64,000 nucleotides of DNA from Caenispirillum salinarum AK4 (GTDB lineage: Bacteria; Pseudomonadota; Alphaproteobacteria; Rhodospirillales; Rhodospirillaceae), in assembly GCF_000315795.1 (NCBI RefSeq), contig NZ_ANHY01000004.1:62001-126000 (forward strand). Reading direction: 5' to 3'. The position numbers and the translations under genes are program-made. The notes under the pieces were generated by a model that saw only the letters and a list, made by a program, of their open reading frames with translations, had not been told where the DNA came from and did no database searches. Every line of letters starts with the position of its first letter. The first letter of the stretch is position 1. Positions 8,634 to 18,241 of this stretch are shown here, piece by piece.

Positions 8634-9251
8634 ATGCCAGGACTGGACCTCTCCCGCCTCAGTATCCTTGTCGCCGAGGACAGCGCCTTCGGCCGACAGC
8701 TCGTCCGCACGACGCTCAAGGCGCTGAACGTGAGCGACATCCGCGAGGCGCCCGACGGCGCCGAGGCCCTGAAAATGGTCCGCCTGCGCAAGCCCGACAT
8801 CGTGCTGGCCGACTGGGAGATGCCGCACCTGGACGGGGTGGAGCTGACGCGCCTTCTGCGCACCGCCCCCGACAGCCCGGACCCGTTCCTGCCGGTCATC
8901 ATGGTCACCGCCCACGCCACCAAGTTCCATGTGGTGACGGCGCGCGACGCGGGCGCCAACGAATACCTCATCAAGCCGTTCTCCGCCGCGAGCCTGTTCA
9001 GCCGCATCCGCGCGGTGATCGAGCGGCCGCGCCGCTATGTGCGGCTGAAGAGCTACTTCGGCCCCGACCGGCGCCGCCGCGACGACCCGGCCTACCGCGG
9101 CCCGGCGCGGCGCGACGACGAGCAGGCCCCGGCCGCGGGACGCGACGATGCGCTGGAACTGGAGCCGGTGCTGTCGCAGGAACAGGTGGACCGGTTCTAC
9201 GCCGGCGAAGGCTTCGACGACCCCGCGGAGGCGCGGGACGAGCAGAGCTAA
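8634..9251 (+). CDS. Single-receiver response regulator with charged C-terminal tail
   Basis: The 205-residue product has one CheY-like receiver domain (about residues 8-130): acidic pair E15/D16, phospho-acceptor Asp60 (IVLADWEMP), the T/S position in VTAHAT and Lys in YLIKPF. No DNA-binding or enzymatic output domain follows. The last 75 residues start with a YFGPDRRRR motif and become acidic; I have seen this tail in alphaproteobacterial stand-alone receivers but know no function for it. It follows the globin-coupled cyclase by 29 bases, which suggests a shared signalling role. The kinase that phosphorylates it is not identifiable from the context. Confidence 0.88.
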   Translation: MPGLDLSRLSILVAEDSAFGRQLVRTTLKALNVSDIREAPDGAEALKMVRLRKPDIVLADWEMPHLDGVELTRLLRTAPDSPDPFLPVIMVTAHATKFHVVTARDAGANEYLIKPFSAASLFSRIRAVIERPRRYVRLKSYFGPDRRRRDDPAYRGPARRDDEQAPAAGRDDALELEPVLSQEQVDRFYAGEGFDDPAEARDEQS

Positions 9252-9325
9252 CGGTCGCATCCTGGGATATATCTGGTATTGTGCCGCCGGCGGCCATCGG
9301 GGGTCGCCGCCAAAGACTGCAAGGC

Positions 9326-10000
9326 ATGGACTACTATTTCTTCAAGGGCGTGGCCGTGGGCTTCGCCATCGCGGCGCCGGTGGGGCCGGTGGGCCTTCTG
9401 TGCATCCGCCGCGCGCTGGCCGACGGCCGCGTCGCCGCCTGGATCGCCGGCCTGGGCGCCGCCGTGGCCGACACGCTCTACGGCGCCGTTGCAGGCTTCG
9501 GGCTGACGCTGGTGTCGGACTTCCTGTTCGATCACCGCACGATCCTGTCGCTGGTGGGCGGCGTGTTCCTGCTGGTGCTGGGCCTGCGCACCTTCCGCAC
9601 CAAGCCCACACTGTGGCAGACGCCCGACGTCCACATGGGCCTGTGGCGGGATTTCGCTTCGTCCTTCGTGATCACCCTGACCAATCCCGCGACCATCCTG
9701 GCCTTCATGGCGGTGTTCGCCTCCATGGGCGCGGTGCAGGTGGCCGACGATCGGCTGGATGCGGGCCTTCTGATCCTGGGCGTCTTCGTCGGCTCGGCGC
9801 TGTGGTGGCTGTGCCTGAGCGCGCTGGCCGGCGCGGTGCGGCACAAGTTCTCGCCCAGCTGGCTGCTCTGGCTGAACCGCGGCTCGGGGGTTATCCTGGG
9901 CCTGTTCGGGCTGGTGGTGCTGGGCAGCCTGTTCGTGATGCCGGAGCAGACGCCGGACCTGCCCATGCCGGACATGTTCGGCGCCCTGTTCGGGTCCTGA
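9326..10000 (+). CDS. LysE/RhtB-family transporter
   Basis: This 224-residue inner-membrane protein has about six membrane segments and starts MDYYFFKGVAVGFAIAAPVG. That segment matches the LysE/RhtB N-terminal pattern (G..G...AxPVGPVGLLCIR), and TLTNPATILAF near residue 120 is the second family motif. Members export amino acids or related small molecules; the substrate cannot be inferred. The ATG at 9326 is preceded by AAGG and lies 74 bases after the response regulator. It is probably transcribed with yciB, 52 bases downstream. Confidence 0.85.
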   Translation: MDYYFFKGVAVGFAIAAPVGPVGLLCIRRALADGRVAAWIAGLGAAVADTLYGAVAGFGLTLVSDFLFDHRTILSLVGGVFLLVLGLRTFRTKPTLWQTPDVHMGLWRDFASSFVITLTNPATILAFMAVFASMGAVQVADDRLDAGLLILGVFVGSALWWLCLSALAGAVRHKFSPSWLLWLNRGSGVILGLFGLVVLGSLFVMPEQTPDLPMPDMFGALFGS

Positions 10001-10052
10001 GCCGCCGCATGACACCGATCCCCTTCACCCCCGCGCGCGTTTCCGTCACGCC

Positions 10053-10661
10053 ATGACCGACAAGCACGACAGCCCCGCCAATGCCGCCACCGCCGCCGGC
10101 CACACCAAGGCCGACGGCTGGGACCTGCGCGGCAACATCCGCCGCATGGTTCTGGAACTGGGCCCGGCGCTGCTGCTGTTCGTCGGCACCAGCATCTGGG
10201 ACATCTACGTCGGCACGGCGCTGCTGATCGCCGGCACGCTGATCTCGACGGCCGTCTCTTGGCGCGGCGAGCGGCGCATTCCCCTGGTGCCGGTGGCGAG
10301 CCTGGTGTCGGTGGGCGCCATCGGCGGGCTGACGCTGGTGCTGACCGATCCGCGCTTCGTGAAGATGGAGCCCACCATCAGCAACACGGCCGTGGCGGTG
10401 GTCCTTGCCGCCGCGCTCGCCTTCGGCCGCCTGCCGCTGCGCACCGTGTTCGGTGCCGGGACGCGCGCCCGGCCCGAGGCCTGGAAGCACCTGACGCTGG
10501 CGCTGGTGACCTTCCTGCTGGTGCTGTCGGGTTTGAACGAGGTGGTGTGGCGCAGCTTCGACACCGACACCTGGGCCGCCTTCAAGGCCTTCGCGATTCC
10601 GGCCCTGAACATCGCCTTCCTGGCCGGCGCGTGGACCTGGCTGCGCCGCAACGCCGAGTGA
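10053..10661 (+). CDS. yciB: Inner membrane-spanning protein YciB (septation protein A family)
   Basis: The 202-residue protein has five or so membrane segments after a hydrophilic N-terminus of about 30 residues. The family core is clear: LELGPALLLFVG, SWRGERRIPLVP, GGLTLVLTDPRFVKMEPTI and LNEVVWRSFDTDTWAAFK (residues about 155-172). YciB proteins act at the inner membrane in envelope maintenance and cell division; the molecular activity is not established. It follows the LysE exporter and is convergent with the DUF3422 gene. Confidence 0.92.
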   Translation: MTDKHDSPANAATAAGHTKADGWDLRGNIRRMVLELGPALLLFVGTSIWDIYVGTALLIAGTLISTAVSWRGERRIPLVPVASLVSVGAIGGLTLVLTDPRFVKMEPTISNTAVAVVLAAALAFGRLPLRTVFGAGTRARPEAWKHLTLALVTFLLVLSGLNEVVWRSFDTDTWAAFKAFAIPALNIAFLAGAWTWLRRNAE

Positions 10662-10692
10662 CCCCGGCCGACGGCCTCCGCCCGCCCCTGCC

Positions 10693-11994
10693 TCAGTGCC
10701 CGCGCTTGGTGACGGCCTTGCGCAGCCGGCGCACGCCAACCAGCACCAGCGCCACCACCACCGGCAGGCCGGCCAGCACCGCCACCGCAGGGTCGACGGG
10801 CAAAAGCCCCACCTCCTTCAGTCCCTTGGCGGCATAGCCCACCAGCCCCAGCAGATAGTAGCTGATGGCCACCACCGACAGTCCCTCGACCGTCTCCTGA
10901 AGCCTGAGTTGAAGCTCGGCGCGGCGGTTCATGCTGTGCAGCAGATCGCGGTTGTTCTCGCCCAGTGCGATATCGACGCGGGTGCGCAGCATGTCGCCGG
11001 CGCGCGTCAGGCGCTTGGACAGCGTTTCCATGCGCTCGCCGACGTACTCGCAGGTGTTCATGGCCGGCGACAGGCGGCGGGCCAGGAACTCGGCGAAGGT
11101 CTGCAGCCCCTCGATGCGCTCCTCGCGCAGGTCGGCCACCGCCCGGCGCACGATGGCATGGTAGGCGCGCGAGGCCGACAGGCGGAAGTTCAGCGCCGCC
11201 AGAAGGCGCTCGGTTTCGGCGGCGTATTCCGTCAGGCGGCCCAGCAGGCGGCGGTCGCGGTCGGCGCCGCCGTTGCTCTCGGCCAGTTCCGCCGTCACCT
11301 CGGCCAGGCCCTGCTCGATACGCGACAGGCGCGGCCCCGTCTCGCGCGCCTGGGGGAAGGTCAGCAGGGCCATCATGCGGTACGTCTCGATCTCCAGCAG
11401 GCGCTGGAGCGTGCGCCCGGACTGGCCCGGCGTCAGGCGGCGGTTGACGATGAGCGCGCGGCCGAACCCGTCGCCGCGCAGCAGGAAATCAGTGTAGACC
11501 GCGCCCGCCCCGCCGCCGACGCGGCTGCCGGAAACGCGGCTGCCGAACAGCTCCGCAAGTTCGTCCAAACCGCGCTCGCGGGCGTCCATGACCACGTGCA
11601 TGGCGACCAGAAGCTGCCCCGGCAGGCGCCGCAGCCAGGCTTCCGGCACGGCGTCCAGGGCCGTTTGCGCGAACGGCGCCGCGGGATCGAAGGCCCCGGG
11701 CAGAAGGAACGTCCAGGTGGAAAACTCGGTGTGCCGCTCCCACCGCAGGCGCACCGGGCCCAGGTCGACGGAATGGTAGACCGCCCCCTCCGGCGCGGCC
11801 GGCAGGCCGTGATCGGCCAGAAGCCCGGTCAGCAGGTCGCGGTCCTCCTGCGATCCCCGCTCGCCCGAGAGCATGGCGAAGTGCGTCGCCCGCCACGGAC
11901 CCTCCAGCTGTTCGTGGGGACGGGCATGGACCTCGTTGCTGAGCATGGCGCGCAACGGGTGCTCGGACAGGACGGCGGCGGCGGTATCGGGCAT
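10693..11994 (-). CDS. DUF3422 family protein
   Basis: This 433-residue protein belongs to the DUF3422 family common in alpha- and betaproteobacteria. The N-terminal segment HPLRAMLSNEVHARP is its hallmark. A helical middle part (residues about 210-370) has predicted coiled-coil character, and two hydrophobic segments near 370-425 should anchor the C-terminus in the inner membrane. Function is unknown. The ATG at 11994 was chosen because AGGAG lies 8 bases upstream and the family motif begins soon after; the frame extends further upstream without family features. It is divergent from tldD. Confidence 0.88.
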   Translation of the reverse strand: MPDTAAAVLSEHPLRAMLSNEVHARPHEQLEGPWRATHFAMLSGERGSQEDRDLLTGLLADHGLPAAPEGAVYHSVDLGPVRLRWERHTEFSTWTFLLPGAFDPAAPFAQTALDAVPEAWLRRLPGQLLVAMHVVMDARERGLDELAELFGSRVSGSRVGGGAGAVYTDFLLRGDGFGRALIVNRRLTPGQSGRTLQRLLEIETYRMMALLTFPQARETGPRLSRIEQGLAEVTAELAESNGGADRDRRLLGRLTEYAAETERLLAALNFRLSASRAYHAIVRRAVADLREERIEGLQTFAEFLARRLSPAMNTCEYVGERMETLSKRLTRAGDMLRTRVDIALGENNRDLLHSMNRRAELQLRLQETVEGLSVVAISYYLLGLVGYAAKGLKEVGLLPVDPAVAVLAGLPVVVALVLVGVRRLRKAVTKRGH

Positions 11995-12202
11995 GGGACG
12001 GGCTCCTGGCGCGCGAAAACGGCGCCCATCCTGTTTACCGCCTGAAGCCGGTCGCGAACACTCCCCGGTCGGGTGGTGCATCCCGTGACATGCGGCGGTT
12101 CCCGCCCCACATGGGGAGGACCCGCTTGCCAGGGCGCGCACGTCCGTGGCAAGACCGACCGACGACCATACCGCGACGCCGCGCTTCAGGAGACGCACCG
12201 CC

Positions 12203-13636
12203 ATGGCAGACATCGCCGTCACAGAGGACCTGTTCTTCACCAAGGCCGGGCTCGACCGCGACCGCACCCAGGCGACGGTCGCCGGCGCGCTGGACGGGTG
12301 CGACGACGGCGAACTGTACCTGGAGTACCGCCAGTCCGAGAGCATCGCCTATGACGACGGCCGCGTGAAGTCCGCCAGCTTCGACACCGCCCAGGGCTTC
12401 GGCCTGCGCGCGGTCTCGGGCGAGGCGACGGGCTTCGCCCATGCCACCACGCTCGACGACGCCGCATTGAACCGCGCCGCCGACACGGTCAAGGCCGTGC
12501 GCCGGGGGGCCGGCGGCACCATGGCCGAGCCGCCGGCGGGCACCAACAAGGCGCTCTATACCGACGCGAACCCGCTGCCGATGGTGCCCTTTGAGGAAAA
12601 GGTGCGCGTGCTGGCGGAAATCGACGCCTACGCGCGCGCCAAGGACCCGCGCGTCTGCCAGGTGATGGCCTCGCTGACCGGCTCGTGGCAGGCGGTCCAC
12701 ATCATCCGCGCCGACGGCACCATGGCCGCCGACATCCGCCCGCTGGTGCGCATGAACGTCTCTGTCATGGTGGCAAAGGGCGACCGCATGGAGACCGGCA
12801 GCCACGGCATGGGCGGGCGCGTCACCTATGACGGACTGGTCGAGGAACACGCCTGGAAGGCCGCCGTCGACGAGGCCATCCGCCAGGCGGTGGTCAACCT
12901 GGACAGCATCGACGCGCCGGCCGGTGAAATGCCCGTCGTGCTCGGCCCCGGCTGGCCGGGCGTGCTGCTGCACGAGGCCGTGGGCCACGGCCTGGAGGGC
13001 GACTTCAACCGCAAGAAGACCTCGGCCTTTTCCGAAAGCATGGGCAAGCGCGTCGCCGCGCCGGGGGTCACCGTCGTGGACGACGGCACCCTGCCCGACC
13101 GCCGCGGGTCGCTGACCATCGACGACGAGGGCACGCCCACCAGCCGCACGGTGCTGATCGAGGACGGGATTCTCACCGGCTACATCTTCGACCGCCTGAA
13201 CGCCCGCCTCATGGGCGCCCAGCCCACCGGCAACGGGCGGCGGCAGTCCTACGCCCACGCGCCCATGCCGCGCATGACCAATACCTACATGGAAGGCGGC
13301 GACGCCAATCCGGAAGACATCATCCGAAGCGTCAAGAAAGGCCTGTATGCCGTCAACTTCGGTGGTGGTCAGGTGGATATCGTGTCGGGCAAGTTCGTGT
13401 TCTCGGCCTCCGAGGCGTATATGATCGAGGACGGCAAGCTCGGCGCGCCGGTCAAGGGTGCGACCCTGATCGGCAACGGCCCCGACGTGCTGACGCGGGT
13501 GAAGGCCATCGGCAACGACATGGGCCTTGACCCCGGCATCGGCACCTGCGGCAAGGAAGGCCAGGGCGTGCCGTGCGGCGTCGGCCAGCCGACGCTTCTG
13601 GTCGAACCGCTGACGGTGGGCGGCACCAGCGTCTGA
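12203..13636 (+). CDS. tldD: Metalloprotease TldD
   Basis: TldD is the zinc-protease half of the TldD/TldE pair, which degrades unfolded leader peptides and antitoxins such as CcdA. The 477-residue product has the metal-site motif HEAVGHGLEGDF (His257, Glu258, His262), and a conserved Cys in GQGVPCGVGQPTLLV near the C-terminus that fits the fourth ligand. The start MADIAVTEDL has AGGAG about 10 bases upstream. A tldE/pmbA partner is not in the window. In many alphaproteobacteria tldD stands alone, as here. Confidence 0.95.
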   Translation: MADIAVTEDLFFTKAGLDRDRTQATVAGALDGCDDGELYLEYRQSESIAYDDGRVKSASFDTAQGFGLRAVSGEATGFAHATTLDDAALNRAADTVKAVRRGAGGTMAEPPAGTNKALYTDANPLPMVPFEEKVRVLAEIDAYARAKDPRVCQVMASLTGSWQAVHIIRADGTMAADIRPLVRMNVSVMVAKGDRMETGSHGMGGRVTYDGLVEEHAWKAAVDEAIRQAVVNLDSIDAPAGEMPVVLGPGWPGVLLHEAVGHGLEGDFNRKKTSAFSESMGKRVAAPGVTVVDDGTLPDRRGSLTIDDEGTPTSRTVLIEDGILTGYIFDRLNARLMGAQPTGNGRRQSYAHAPMPRMTNTYMEGGDANPEDIIRSVKKGLYAVNFGGGQVDIVSGKFVFSASEAYMIEDGKLGAPVKGATLIGNGPDVLTRVKAIGNDMGLDPGIGTCGKEGQGVPCGVGQPTLLVEPLTVGGTSV

Positions 13637-13704
13637 TCCCGCCGGAGCGCCGACGGGGCGGCGTCGGACGCCCCACCCGCAAGAATACGGGAGACGCCGC
13701 CGCC

Positions 13705-16035
13705 GTGCCCTCCGAGCCCGCCGCCTTCGACGCTTCGGTCCAACTCCGCCGGCTGCTCGACAGCACCGCCGACGCCATCCTGCACGTCGACCGGGGCGGC
13801 CGGGTCATCTTCGCCAATGCGGCGGCCGAGGACCTGTCGGCGGGTGCCGACACGGCCGTGGGACGGTCGCTCGCCGCGGCGTTTGGCGCCGATTTCGGAG
13901 CCGCCCTGCGCCACCTCTGCCGACGGGTTCGCGAAACCGGGACCGCCCAGGCGGCGGACCTGGACCATGGCGCGACGGCGACGTCGTGGTCGGCGCGCGC
14001 CTTTCCCTGCGGCGATGGCGCGAGCGTTTTCCTCCGCTCGCTCGGCGACGGCGCGCTGCCCACCGCCGCCGAACGCCGCGCCATGGCGGAGCGGCAGTTG
14101 GAAGCCCTGTTCGAGCACGCGCCGGTGGGCTTCGCCTACTTCGACGACGCCGGCGGCTTCGCCCGGATCAACCGTTGGATGGCCGAGATCAACGGCCTGC
14201 CGGCCGAGGAACACATCGGCCGGCGCATCGGCGATCTGCTGCCCGACGTGGCGCTGCACGTCATGCCCGTCATCGCGCAGATTTTCGCCACCGGCGTGGC
14301 GCCGGCGCCTTTCGAGGTGTACGCCGAGACGCTGAAGCCGCCGGGCTCCAAGCGGCACTTCCGCACCGGGTGGTTTCCCGTCACCGACGACACGGGGCGG
14401 GTTGTCCATGCCGGAACGGTCGTCACCGAAATCACCGACCTGCGACGGGCCGAACAGGAAAGCGACCGCCTGGCGGCCGAGCTGGACCGCGAGCGCCGGC
14501 TGCTGCGCGCCATCATCGAGCAGATGCCGGCGGGCGTCATCGTCGCCGAGGCCCCCACCGGCAAGGTGATCCTGCACAACAGCGAGGCCGAGCGGCTTCT
14601 CGGGCACCCCATCTCGCCAACCTCCGACGTCAGCGCCTACGGGGAGTTCGGCGGCCTGCACGAGGACGGCAGGCCCTATGCGGCGGACGAGTACCCGCTG
14701 GCCCGGCCCCTGCTCACCGGCGAGCCGACGCCGTTGATGGAAATGCGCTACCGACGCGGGGACGGCCGGGTGACCACCTTCATGGTCAACGCCGCGCCCG
14801 TCTTCGCCCCGGACGGACGGATGATCCTGTCGGCCTGCACCTTTTACGACATCTCCCATCGCGCCGCGATGGAGCGGGAGCTGCGGCGCGCCAAGGACGA
14901 GGCGGAACGGGCCGACCGGGCCAAGTCGCGCTTCCTGGCCGCCGCCAGCCACGACCTGCGCCAGCCCATGCAGTCGCTGTTCTTCTTCACCGAAAGCCTG
15001 CGCCCGCACCTGAAGGACGCGGAAGGCTCAGACCGCCTGGGACGCCTGACCAACGCCCTGGACGCCCTGAAGGGGCTGCTCGACAGCATGCTCGACGTCT
15101 CGCGCCTGGACGCCAACATGGTGGAGCCGCGCCTGGAGCGGTTCCCGCTGAAGGCGGTGCTGGAGGACCTGCGCGCGGCATACGAGGACCGGGCGCTCGA
15201 AAAAGGCCTGGCCTTCCGGGTCGCCGACTGCACGGCCTGGACCCGCACGGACCGCACGCTGCTGGGCCGCATCCTGCGCAATCTTGTGGAAAACGCCCTG
15301 CGCTACACGCCGGAAGGCGAGATCGCGGTGACCTGCCGCTCCCTGCCGGAACGGAAAGCGGCGCTGATCGAAGTGCGCGACACCGGCATCGGCATTCCGG
15401 CCGAACACCTGGAGCGCGTGTGGGACGAGTTCCATCAGGTCGGCAACCCCGAGCGCGACCGCGAACAGGGTCTGGGGCTGGGGCTGGCCATCGTGCGGCG
15501 CCTGTCCATGCTGCTGGACCTGCCGGTGGACGTCGACAGCCGCGTCGGCGAAGGCTCGGTGTTTTCCGTCGAGACGCCGCTGGCGGCGCCCGACCACGCC
15601 GCCGAGCCGCCCGACGCGCACACCGCTCCGCCGGCCGCCGACGGCCGGCGCCCGGCGGCCGAGACGCTGGTTCTCGTCATCGACGACGACGCCATCGTGC
15701 TCATGGGCACGGAAGGGCAGTTGCAGGACTGGGGATACCAGACGCTGGGCGCCGCCTCCGGGGCCGAGGCCGCGCGCCTGCTGCGGACCGACGGCCGCTG
15801 TCCCGACCTGATCCTGGCCGACTACCGCCTGCGCGCCGGTGAGACCGGCACAGACGCCGTGGCGCGCGTGCGCGGTCTGTGCGGTCCGGTCCCCACCCTG
15901 GTGCTGACCGGCGAGACCAGCCCCGAAACCCAGCGGACGATCACCGGCCTGGGCCTGGGGCTGCTTCACAAGCCGGTCACGCCGACCCAGTTGCGCCGCG
16001 CGGTCACCGAAGCCCTGGCGGGCGGCGGCGGCTGA
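13705..16035 (+). CDS. PAS-domain hybrid sensor histidine kinase
   Basis: This 776-residue soluble hybrid kinase has three PAS domains (about residues 8-110, 130-250 and 265-385), a HisKA segment with the H-box AAASHDLRQP (His416), a HATPase domain (about 510-620) and a C-terminal receiver with Asp706 (LILADYRLR). The 'SHDLRQP' H-box marks a distinct group of hybrid kinases. No membrane segment is seen, so the signal is cytoplasmic. I chose the GTG at 13705, with GGGAG upstream, because the ORF upstream of it overlaps tldD. Possible outputs are phosphotransfer to another regulator or self-regulation by its receiver; no partner gene is adjacent. Confidence 0.9.
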   Translation: MPSEPAAFDASVQLRRLLDSTADAILHVDRGGRVIFANAAAEDLSAGADTAVGRSLAAAFGADFGAALRHLCRRVRETGTAQAADLDHGATATSWSARAFPCGDGASVFLRSLGDGALPTAAERRAMAERQLEALFEHAPVGFAYFDDAGGFARINRWMAEINGLPAEEHIGRRIGDLLPDVALHVMPVIAQIFATGVAPAPFEVYAETLKPPGSKRHFRTGWFPVTDDTGRVVHAGTVVTEITDLRRAEQESDRLAAELDRERRLLRAIIEQMPAGVIVAEAPTGKVILHNSEAERLLGHPISPTSDVSAYGEFGGLHEDGRPYAADEYPLARPLLTGEPTPLMEMRYRRGDGRVTTFMVNAAPVFAPDGRMILSACTFYDISHRAAMERELRRAKDEAERADRAKSRFLAAASHDLRQPMQSLFFFTESLRPHLKDAEGSDRLGRLTNALDALKGLLDSMLDVSRLDANMVEPRLERFPLKAVLEDLRAAYEDRALEKGLAFRVADCTAWTRTDRTLLGRILRNLVENALRYTPEGEIAVTCRSLPERKAALIEVRDTGIGIPAEHLERVWDEFHQVGNPERDREQGLGLGLAIVRRLSMLLDLPVDVDSRVGEGSVFSVETPLAAPDHAAEPPDAHTAPPAADGRRPAAETLVLVIDDDAIVLMGTEGQLQDWGYQTLGAASGAEAARLLRTDGRCPDLILADYRLRAGETGTDAVARVRGLCGPVPTLVLTGETSPETQRTITGLGLGLLHKPVTPTQLRRAVTEALAGGGG

Positions 16036-16057
16036 GCGGCGGCACGCCCGCGGGCCG

Positions 16058-18022
16058 TTACCCCGCCCGCACGCGGTTGAGGAAGCTGCCCACCGCCGAT
16101 TGAAGCTGCTCGGCGCGGACGTGCAGGTCGTTGGCGCTCTGCAGCACCTGGCTCGCGGCCTGGCCCGTTTCGCCGGCGGCCTGCGTGACGCCGCCGATGG
16201 TCGACGTCACCTCGTGGGTGCCGCGGGCGGCCTGCTGGGTGTTGCGGGCGATCTCCTGGGTCGCCGCGCCCTGCTCCTCCACCGCCGAGGCGATGGCGCC
16301 GGCGATCTCGTTGATCTGGTCGATGGTGGACGTCACGCTCTTGATGGCGTTGACCGCCGTCTGCGTCGCCACCTGCACCGACTGGATCTGCTGGCTGATC
16401 TCCTCGGTGGCGCGGCCGGTCTGGTTGGCCAGGTTCTTCACCTCGTTGGCGACGACCGCGAAGCCCTTGCCCGATTCGCCGGCCCGCGCCGCCTCGATGG
16501 TCGCGTTCAGCGCCAGCAGGTTGGTCTGCTCGGCGATGTCGGTGATCATGTTCACCACTTCGCCGATGCGGTTGGTGGCCTCCAGCAGCCCCTCCACCTG
16601 ATCGTTGGCGGTGCCGGCCTGGCTGACGGCCTCGCGCGCGATGGTGGCCGACTGGTTGACCTGGCGGCTGATTTCCGAAATCGACGCCGACAGCTCCTCG
16701 GCGGCCGCGGCCACGGTCTCGACGTTGCTCGACGCTTCCTGGGTGGCACTGGCGACGGTGGTGCACTGACGGTTCGTGTCGTCGGCGGTGGCCGACATGG
16801 CCTCGGCCGTCGACTGCATCTGGGATGCCGAAGACGTGATGTCGCCGATGGCGCCGGCCACGTCCTGCTCCAGCTCGTCGGCCAGGCCGAGCATGGCCTC
16901 GCGGCGGGCTTCCTCCTCCTTGCGGCGAACTTCCTCCTGCTCCTGCTGCAGGCGCTCGACCTCGCGGGCATTGTCGCGGAAGACGCGCACGGCCGCCGCC
17001 ATCTCGCCGATCTCGTCCTTCTGGCCCTGGGCCGGCACCTCCACCGACAGGTCGCCGTCGGCCAGCCGCGCCATGGTGGCCGTCATCGCCGTCACCGGCT
17101 TGGCGATGCTGCAGCCGATGAGAAAGGCCGCCGCCACACCCAGCAGCAGGCTGACGGCCGTCAGCGCGATCACCAGGTCGCCGGCGCCCTCCAACTGCGC
17201 GTTGGTGGCCTTCTGGATGGCCGTCTCCGAGGCCACGGCCGCCTGCTTCATGGCTGCCGCGCTTTCCGTGATGATGGCGCCCTGGGCCTCCAGCGTCTCG
17301 TGCGCCGCCTGGATCTCGCCGATCACGCCCGACAGCTCGTTCACGCCATTCAGATAGGCGTCGTAGAGCGCGATGGCGGCATCGGCGTTGGGCATCTGGG
17401 CGATGGCCTCGTCGACGGCGAACAGTTCCTCCCAGATCACGGCGAAAACGTCGTCGGTGGGCTCCAGCAGATAGCTGGTCACCGCCATCTGGGCCTGCAG
17501 CGTGTGCTGGATGAGCCGCGCCGCGCTGGCAAGCTGCGCCAGCGTGCCGTTCTCCAGAACGTTGCGGGCTTCGGCCACCAGTTCGTCCGCCGTCGGCTCC
17601 AGGGTGTCCTGGGCGAGCGACACGCGCCGCTCCGCCAGCTCCATGGCCGGCTCAAGCGCTGCCAGGTAGGCCTCGTAGGCCGCGGCGATGCTTTCCGCCT
17701 GGGCGCCGGCGGCGCCCGCCATGTCAAGGCCCTGGACCGCCTCGATGGCCTCTTCCAGGTCGGCGCGGCTGGCCTCAAGGGCTTCGCGCGCCTCGGCGTC
17801 GGGGTCGCTCAGGTATTCGTCGACGCGGCGGTCGAAGGCCGAGGCCGTGCGGTCCAGCTCCACGCCCGAGACGGCGCCGTGGGCGGCGCCGGCGAAGCGG
17901 TCGAACGAGGTGGACGCCGAGGAGAACACCCAGATGGACGCCGCGGCCACCAGCGCCAGCAGGGCCAGCACCACAAGGAAACCTGCATACAGACGCGTCC
18001 TGATGCGCAGTGAAGAGAGCAT
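16058..18022 (-). CDS. Methyl-accepting chemotaxis protein
   Basis: This 654-residue chemoreceptor has a first membrane segment (about 11-33), a large all-helical periplasmic domain of about 250 residues, a second membrane segment (about 283-303), a HAMP domain (about 304-356) and a cytoplasmic signalling domain. The hairpin tip is near 493-530: [20 protein letters not shown], then [13 protein letters not shown]. The periplasmic size suits a helical bimodular or extended four-helix sensor; the ligand is unknown. GGAAGG precedes the ATG. No che genes are in the window. It is convergent with the hybrid kinase, with 22 bases between them. Confidence 0.95.
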   Translation of the reverse strand: MLSSLRIRTRLYAGFLVVLALLALVAAASIWVFSSASTSFDRFAGAAHGAVSGVELDRTASAFDRRVDEYLSDPDAEAREALEASRADLEEAIEAVQGLDMAGAAGAQAESIAAAYEAYLAALEPAMELAERRVSLAQDTLEPTADELVAEARNVLENGTLAQLASAARLIQHTLQAQMAVTSYLLEPTDDVFAVIWEELFAVDEAIAQMPNADAAIALYDAYLNGVNELSGVIGEIQAAHETLEAQGAIITESAAAMKQAAVASETAIQKATNAQLEGAGDLVIALTAVSLLLGVAAAFLIGCSIAKPVTAMTATMARLADGDLSVEVPAQGQKDEIGEMAAAVRVFRDNAREVERLQQEQEEVRRKEEEARREAMLGLADELEQDVAGAIGDITSSASQMQSTAEAMSATADDTNRQCTTVASATQEASSNVETVAAAAEELSASISEISRQVNQSATIAREAVSQAGTANDQVEGLLEATNRIGEVVNMITDIAEQTNLLALNATIEAARAGESGKGFAVVANEVKNLANQTGRATEEISQQIQSVQVATQTAVNAIKSVTSTIDQINEIAGAIASAVEEQGAATQEIARNTQQAARGTHEVTSTIGGVTQAAGETGQAASQVLQSANDLHVRAEQLQSAVGSFLNRVRAG

Positions 18023-18154
18023 TGCCGCGGCCTTCCTTCCCCAGTCGTGCTTTTTTGGGCCTAGCCCTTTAGGCGAAACGGATAAACCAATTTATACCAA
18101 TTGCTATGAGGGTTTCCACAACAGCTACGACGGCAGCCATGCAAAACCGACATG

Positions 18155-18183
18155 AAAACCCCGCCCGGTGGTGCCGGGCGGGG
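18155..18183 (-). terminator. Intrinsic terminator after the persulfide dioxygenase gene
   Basis: Perfect 10-bp arms CCCCGCCCGG (18159-18168) and CCGGGCGGGG (18174-18183) enclose a 5-base loop. On the minus strand the stem is followed by TTTT. It lies 59 bases beyond the stop of the gene at 18242-19615. Confidence 0.8.
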
Positions 18184-18241
18184 TCCTCTCCGAAACCGCG
18201 CGAAACCGCCCTCAGAAGCCGGGCCGGCTGCGCCTGACGGC

